In this document: positions 60,383 through 64,000 of the stretch, piece by piece | How the letters are laid out: every line of letters begins with the position of its first letter | How positions within the stretch are numbered: position 1 is the stretch's first letter | Origin: Cronobacter muytjensii ATCC 51329 | GTDB lineage: Bacteria > Pseudomonadota > Gammaproteobacteria > Enterobacterales > Enterobacteriaceae | Direction: 5' to 3' | Assembly: GCF_001277195.1 (NCBI RefSeq) | Contig: NZ_CP012268.1 | Span: 1,426,001 to 1,490,000 of the forward strand | Length of the DNA stretch: 64,000 nucleotides | Notes under the pieces: generated by a model | The model's database searches: none | Seen by the model: the letters and a program-made list of their open reading frames with translations, nothing else | What the model was told of the DNA's origin: nothing | Translations under genes and position numbers: made by a program

Positions 60383-60398
60383 CTGGCAATTTAACCAG
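60383..60398. promoter_or_regulatory. Possible weak LexA box upstream of yoaA
   Basis: CTGGCAATTTAACCAG has the CTG-N10-CAG layout of a LexA box, and the centre is AT-rich, but the fourth arm base is G rather than T on both sides, which would weaken LexA binding. It lies 8 bases before the yoaA start. An independent test is needed. Confidence 0.35.
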
Positions 60399-60406
60399 GG
60401 GGTAGT

Positions 60407-62317
60407 GTGACGGACGATTTTGCAGCAGATGGCCAGCTAGCCAAAGCGATACCGGGTTTTAAACCGCGCGAGCCGCAGCGTCAGATGGCGCAGGCGGTCA
60501 CCGCCGCCATTGAGGCCGCAAAGCCGCTGGTGGTGGAGGCGGGCACCGGGACCGGAAAAACCTACGCGTATCTGGCGCCTGCGCTGCGCGCCGGTAAGAA
60601 AGTGATCGTCTCTACCGGCTCGAAGGCGTTGCAGGATCAGCTCTACAGCCGCGACCTGCCGACTGTCGCCAGGGCGCTCGAATTCAAAGGCCGTCTGGCG
60701 CTGTTAAAAGGGCGCTCCAACTATCTGTGCCTGGAGCGGCTTGAACAGCAGGCGCTGGCGGGCGGCGATCTCCCTGTGCAAACCTTAAGCGACGTCATCC
60801 AGCTGCGCGGCTGGGCCAACGAAACCGTGGATGGCGATATCAGCACCTGCGGGCGCGTGGCCGAGGACGCCCCCGTCTGGCCGCTCGTCACCAGCACCAA
60901 CGATAACTGCCTCGGCAGCGACTGCCCGCTCTATAAAGACTGCTTCGTGGTGAAGGCGCGTAAAAAAGCGATGGAAGCCGACGTGGTGGTGGTGAACCAT
61001 CACCTGTTTCTCGCCGATATGGTGGTAAAGGAGAGCGGCTTCGCGGAGCTTATTCCTGAGGCTGACGTTATTATTTTCGACGAAGCCCACCAGCTGCCGG
61101 ATATCGCCAGCCAGTATTTCGGCCAGTCGCTCTCAAGCCGCCAGTTGCTGGATCTCGCCAAAGATATCGTCATCGCGTATCGCACCGAGGTGAAAGATAC
61201 CCAGCAGTTGCAAAAGTGCGCCGATCGCCTGGCGCAAAGCACCCACGATTTCCGTTTGCAACTGGGCGACCCAGGCTTTCGCGGCAACCTGCGCGAACTC
61301 CTGGCGGATGCTTCCATCAGCCGCGCGCTGCTGCTGCTCGACGACGCGCTGGAGCTCTGTTACGACGTGGCGAAGCTGTCGCTGGGCCGCTCGGCGTTGC
61401 TGGATGCCGCGTTTGAGCGCGCCACGCTCTACCGCGCGCGCCTCAAGCGCTTAAAAGAGATCAACCAGCCGGGATACAGCTACTGGTACGAGTGCAACTC
61501 GCGCCACTTCACGCTGGCGCTGACGCCGCTGACCGTCGCCGATAAATTTCAGGACGTGATCGCCGAAAAGGGCGGCAGCTGGATCTTCACCTCGGCGACG
61601 CTCTCGGTAAACGATGAACTGCATCACTTTACGGAGCGGCTCGGTATTCACGAGGCGCAAACGCTGCTGCTGCCAAGCCCGTTCGATTACGCTCGCCAGG
61701 CGCTGCTCTGTGTGCCGCGCGGTCTGCCGCAGACCAACCAGCCGCAGGCGGGCAGAGCGCTGGCGCGAATGCTTCAGCCGCTTATCGAGGCCAACCAGGG
61801 GCGCTGCTTTATGCTCTGTACCTCCCACGCCATGATGCGCGAGCTGGCCGAGCATTTTCGCGCCACCATGACGCTGCCGGTCCTGTTGCAGGGTGAAACC
61901 AGCAAAAGCCAGCTGCTTGAGCAATTCATCAGCGCGGGCAACGCCCTGCTGGTGGCGACCAGCAGTTTCTGGGAAGGAGTGGACGTGCGCGGCGACGCGC
62001 TGTCGCTGGTGATTATCGATAAACTGCCGTTCACCTCGCCGGATGATCCGCTGCTGAAAGCGCGTATGGAAGATTGTCGCCTGCGTGGCGGCGATCCGTT
62101 TGACGAAGTGCAGTTACCGGAGGCGGTGATCACGCTTAAGCAGGGCGTCGGGCGTCTTATCCGCGACGTGGACGACCGCGGCGTGCTGGTGATTTGCGAC
62201 AACCGGCTGGTGATGCGCCCTTATGGCGCCGTGTTCCTGAAAAGCCTGCCGCCGACCCCGCGCACCCGTGATATCGGCGAGGCGGCGCGGTTTCTCACCG
62301 ACGCCGCGCGGCAGTAA
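60407..62317 (+). CDS. yoaA: DinG-like DNA helicase YoaA
   Basis: ATP-dependent superfamily 2 helicase of the XPD/DinG class, involved in repair of stalled replication with the clamp-loader subunit HolC in E. coli. It is 636 residues, starting with GTG. Walker A is AGTGTGKT (45-52). Iron-sulfur cysteines are C108, C168, C173 and C179. The DEAH box follows (VIIFDEAHQLPD, about 222-233), and the C-terminal helicase motifs are LLVATSSFWEGVDVRG and QGVGRLIRDVDDRG. Confidence 0.95.
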   Translation: MTDDFAADGQLAKAIPGFKPREPQRQMAQAVTAAIEAAKPLVVEAGTGTGKTYAYLAPALRAGKKVIVSTGSKALQDQLYSRDLPTVARALEFKGRLALLKGRSNYLCLERLEQQALAGGDLPVQTLSDVIQLRGWANETVDGDISTCGRVAEDAPVWPLVTSTNDNCLGSDCPLYKDCFVVKARKKAMEADVVVVNHHLFLADMVVKESGFAELIPEADVIIFDEAHQLPDIASQYFGQSLSSRQLLDLAKDIVIAYRTEVKDTQQLQKCADRLAQSTHDFRLQLGDPGFRGNLRELLADASISRALLLLDDALELCYDVAKLSLGRSALLDAAFERATLYRARLKRLKEINQPGYSYWYECNSRHFTLALTPLTVADKFQDVIAEKGGSWIFTSATLSVNDELHHFTERLGIHEAQTLLLPSPFDYARQALLCVPRGLPQTNQPQAGRALARMLQPLIEANQGRCFMLCTSHAMMRELAEHFRATMTLPVLLQGETSKSQLLEQFISAGNALLVATSSFWEGVDVRGDALSLVIIDKLPFTSPDDPLLKARMEDCRLRGGDPFDEVQLPEAVITLKQGVGRLIRDVDDRGVLVICDNRLVMRPYGAVFLKSLPPTPRTRDIGEAARFLTDAARQ

Positions 62318-62386
62318 TTTATGCCAGACTGTGATAAGATGCGCCCCTTTTTGAACCACCACGACGCGTAAGAGTGTTATTGATCC

Positions 62387-63082
62387 ATGCGAATTCTGGC
62401 TATTGATACCGCCACCGAGGCCTGTTCCGTCGCCTTGTGGGATAACGGTAAAACATCCGCCCTGTTTGAACTCTGCCCGCGCGAACACACCCAGCGTATT
62501 CTGCCGATGGTCAGCGAGATCCTCGCTGAGCGCGGCGTCGCGCTGACGGCGATGGACGCGCTGGCCTTTGGCCGCGGGCCGGGAAGCTTTACCGGCGTGC
62601 GAATCGGCATTGGCATCGCGCAAGGGCTGGCGCTCGGCGCAGAACTGCCGATGGTCGGTGTCTCGACGCTGATGACAATGGCGCAGGGCGCATGGCGCGC
62701 ATGCGGCGCCACCCGCGTGCTGGCGGCCATTGACGCCCGTATGGGCGAAGTCTACTGGGCGGAATACCAGCGCGACGCGCAGGGCGTCTGGCATGGCGAA
62801 GAGACCGAAGCGGTGCTCAAACCGGAGGCGGTCGCTGAACGTCTGAAAACGCTCAGTGGCGAGTGGGCGACTGTCGGCACCGGCTGGCAGGCGTGGCCCG
62901 ATCTGGCGAAAGAGAGTGGCCTTACGCTCACCGACGGGCAGGTAACGCTCCCGGCAGCAGAAGATATGTTGCCGCTGGCGTGCTGGCTGTTCGAACAACA
63001 GCGCGTTGTTGCGGTCGAACATGCAGAACCGGTCTATCTGCGCAACGAAGTGGCGTGGAAAAAATTGCCAGGCCGGGAATAA
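62387..63082 (+). CDS. tsaB: tRNA threonylcarbamoyladenosine biosynthesis protein TsaB
   Basis: Essential partner of TsaD, TsaC and TsaE in t6A37 modification of tRNAs that read ANN codons. It is 231 residues. The N-terminal ASKHA-like start is RILAIDTATEACSVALWDNG, followed by FGRGPGSFTGVRIGIGIAQG, both typical. The next gene, yeaY, is 40 bp after it on the same strand. Confidence 0.96.
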   Translation: MRILAIDTATEACSVALWDNGKTSALFELCPREHTQRILPMVSEILAERGVALTAMDALAFGRGPGSFTGVRIGIGIAQGLALGAELPMVGVSTLMTMAQGAWRACGATRVLAAIDARMGEVYWAEYQRDAQGVWHGEETEAVLKPEAVAERLKTLSGEWATVGTGWQAWPDLAKESGLTLTDGQVTLPAAEDMLPLACWLFEQQRVVAVEHAEPVYLRNEVAWKKLPGRE

Positions 63083-63122
63083 CACCCCGACGCAAGCCGC
63101 GGGCGGGTTTAAGGAGTCGCTT

Positions 63123-63707
63123 ATGGTGGGTCAACAATCAATGATGCGCAGCAGTCTACTGGCGCTTGGCGCGTTGCTTCTGGGCGGTTGCGTCAGCGTG
63201 CCTGACGCGATTAAAGGCACCAGCCCTACGCCCCAGCAGGATCTGGTGCGCGTGATGAATGCGCCGCAGCTCTACGTCGGCCAGGAGGCGCGCTTCGGCG
63301 GGCGGGTGGTGAATGTCGATAATCAACAGGGGAAAACCCGGCTTGAGATAGCGACGCTGCCGCTCGACAGCGTGGCCCGACCTTTACTCGGCCAGCCGTC
63401 GCGCGGGCGCATTTACGCCGATGTCGGTGGTTTTCTCGACCCGGTCGATTTCCGTAACCAGCTGGTGACCGTGGTAGGCCCTATTACCGGCACGGCGGAC
63501 GGTAAAGTCGGCGCCAGCCCTTATAAATTTATGGTGATGCAGGTGAACGGCTTCAAACGCTGGCGCGTGACGCAGCAGGTGGTGATGCCGCCGCAGCCCC
63601 TCGACCCGTGGATGTGGGGGCCGCGCCCCGGCTGGGGGTATGGCTATGGGCCGTGGGGCTGGTATAATCCCGGCCCCGCTCAGGTACAGACCGTGGTCAC
63701 TGAGTAA
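63123..63707 (+). CDS. yeaY: Slp-family outer-membrane lipoprotein YeaY
   Basis: A 194-residue lipoprotein with the Slp domain. The start at 63,123 gives a signal peptide with lipobox LGGC, so Cys23 is lipidated; upstream frames run into tsaB. The Pro/Trp/Gly-rich C-terminus (PWMWGPRPGWGYGYGPWGWY) is as in E. coli YeaY. AAGGAGTCG lies before ATG. A hairpin follows its stop that also contains one of the FadR operators of fadD. Confidence 0.94.
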   Translation: MVGQQSMMRSSLLALGALLLGGCVSVPDAIKGTSPTPQQDLVRVMNAPQLYVGQEARFGGRVVNVDNQQGKTRLEIATLPLDSVARPLLGQPSRGRIYADVGGFLDPVDFRNQLVTVVGPITGTADGKVGASPYKFMVMQVNGFKRWRVTQQVVMPPQPLDPWMWGPRPGWGYGYGPWGWYNPGPAQVQTVVTE

Positions 63708-63729
63708 CTTATTGATTAAGTAAGAAAAA

Positions 63730-63762
63730 TAAACAGCGGCTGGTCCGCTGTTTATTCGTTTT
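63730..63762 (+). terminator. Intrinsic terminator after yeaY
   Basis: TAAACAGCGG and CCGCTGTTTA around CTGGT, followed by TTCGTTTT. The loop and right arm overlap the upstream FadR operator of fadD. Confidence 0.75.
63738..63754. promoter_or_regulatory. FadR operator (distal) of fadD
   Basis: GGCTGGTCCGCTGTTTA closely resembles the distal FadR operator OD2 of E. coli fadD (GGCTGGTCCGCTGTTTC). It lies 85 bp upstream of the proximal site, close to the E. coli spacing. It shares bases with the yeaY terminator hairpin. Confidence 0.8.
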
Positions 63763-63822
63763 ATCGGCATAACAAAAATAATTAGTGACGCGCTTCGCAA
63801 CCTTAAATCAGGTGAATTAATA

Positions 63823-63839
63823 AACTGGTACAATGAGTT
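63823..63839. promoter_or_regulatory. FadR operator (proximal) of fadD
   Basis: AACTGGTACAATGAGTT matches the FadR consensus AACTGGTCNGACCNGTT and the E. coli proximal operator of fadD. Long-chain acyl-CoA releases FadR and allows expression. Confidence 0.85.
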
Positions 63840-63912
63840 AATATTATGTTAACGCCGTGTTTATTGTTTTGGGGTTGTGATGACGACGAATAATATATTC
63901 AGAGGTGACGCA

Positions 63913-64000
63913 TTGAAGAAGGTTTGGCTTAACCGTTATCCGGCGGACGTTCCGGCGGAGATAAACCCGGACCGTTATCACTCCCTGGTGGATCTGTTTG
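63913..64000 (+). CDS. fadD: Long-chain-fatty-acid CoA ligase FadD (5' part)
   Basis: Start of the acyl-CoA synthetase that activates long-chain fatty acids for beta-oxidation; only the first 29 codons are here. The sequence MKKVWLNRYPADVPAEINPD matches FadD. I take TTG at 63,913 as the start, as in E. coli, with AGAGGTGA 5-6 bases upstream. An in-frame ATG 33 bases earlier (63,880) would add 11 residues, but lacks a comparable ribosome site. Confidence 0.96.
   Translation, partial: MKKVWLNRYPADVPAEINPDRYHSLVDLF

Noticed and set aside
1..64000. tRNA or rRNA genes
   Set aside because: I saw no cloverleaf or rRNA-like sequence on either strand. None is reported.

Overview
The window is chromosomal DNA from an Enterobacterales species. 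From position 7,876 onward the gene order is close to that of the E. coli K-12 pykA-to-fadD segment, read as pykA-hexR-zwf-edd-eda-purT ... manXYZ-yoaE-pdeD-sdaA-nudL-pabB-yoaH ... yoaA-tsaB-yeaY-fadD. The protein sequences are recognisable but clearly diverged from E. coli, the DNA is GC-rich, and several K-12 genes (for example yobB and yebQ) are missing. I infer Cronobacter or a close relative; the sequence alone does not prove the genus.

Region 1 (1-7,632) is the end of an integrative conjugative element or similar island. It carries a P-type mating-pair apparatus trbE(partial)-J-K-like-L-F-G-I plus a DUF2274 gene, all on the + strand with start/stop overlaps. The set ends in a hairpin, followed by about 240 bp of junction DNA and then the 3' end of pykA. 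Region 2 (7,876-16,111) is central carbon metabolism: pykA and the regulator hexR on the minus strand, zwf-edd-eda (pentose phosphate entry and Entner-Doudoroff) on the plus strand, and purT. HexR-like and GntR-like operators are visible. Region 3 (16,211-36,881) holds the LexA-controlled yebG, 18 perfect copies of a 7-bp repeat, secreted YebF, oligopeptidase B, ExoX, HolE, a CopC/CopD/YebY set, the sRNA pair SdsR/SraC, two unrecognised small-protein genes, PphA, RsmF, the LetA/LetB lipid-transport system, MsrC, ProQ-Prc, HtpX, KdgR, YobH and MgrB. Region 4 (36,948-51,812) holds YebO, a RomA/NAPE-PLD-like hydrolase, YobF-CspC, RlmA, MntP with its manganese riboswitch, YobD, the mannose PTS manXYZ with an Mlc operator, YoaE, the phosphodiesterase PdeD, SdaA, NudL, PabB and YoaH.

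Region 5 (51,918-59,915) is the most unusual part. Eight translationally coupled genes sit between yoaH and yoaB, where K-12 has none of them: a FabH/OleA-like condensing enzyme, an extended SDR (OleD-like), a metallo-beta-lactamase-fold hydrolase, a PaaK/F390-synthetase-like adenylating enzyme, a PAP2-family membrane protein, a fatty-acid hydroxylase/sterol desaturase, and two paralogous membrane fatty-acid desaturases. Together they look like a complete lipid or hydrocarbon pathway that joins, reduces, activates, hydroxylates and desaturates fatty acyl chains. The product is unknown to me.

Region 6 (59,933-64,000) returns to the conserved backbone: RidA-like YoaB, the DinG-like helicase YoaA, TsaB, the Slp-family lipoprotein YeaY, and the start of fadD with two FadR operators.
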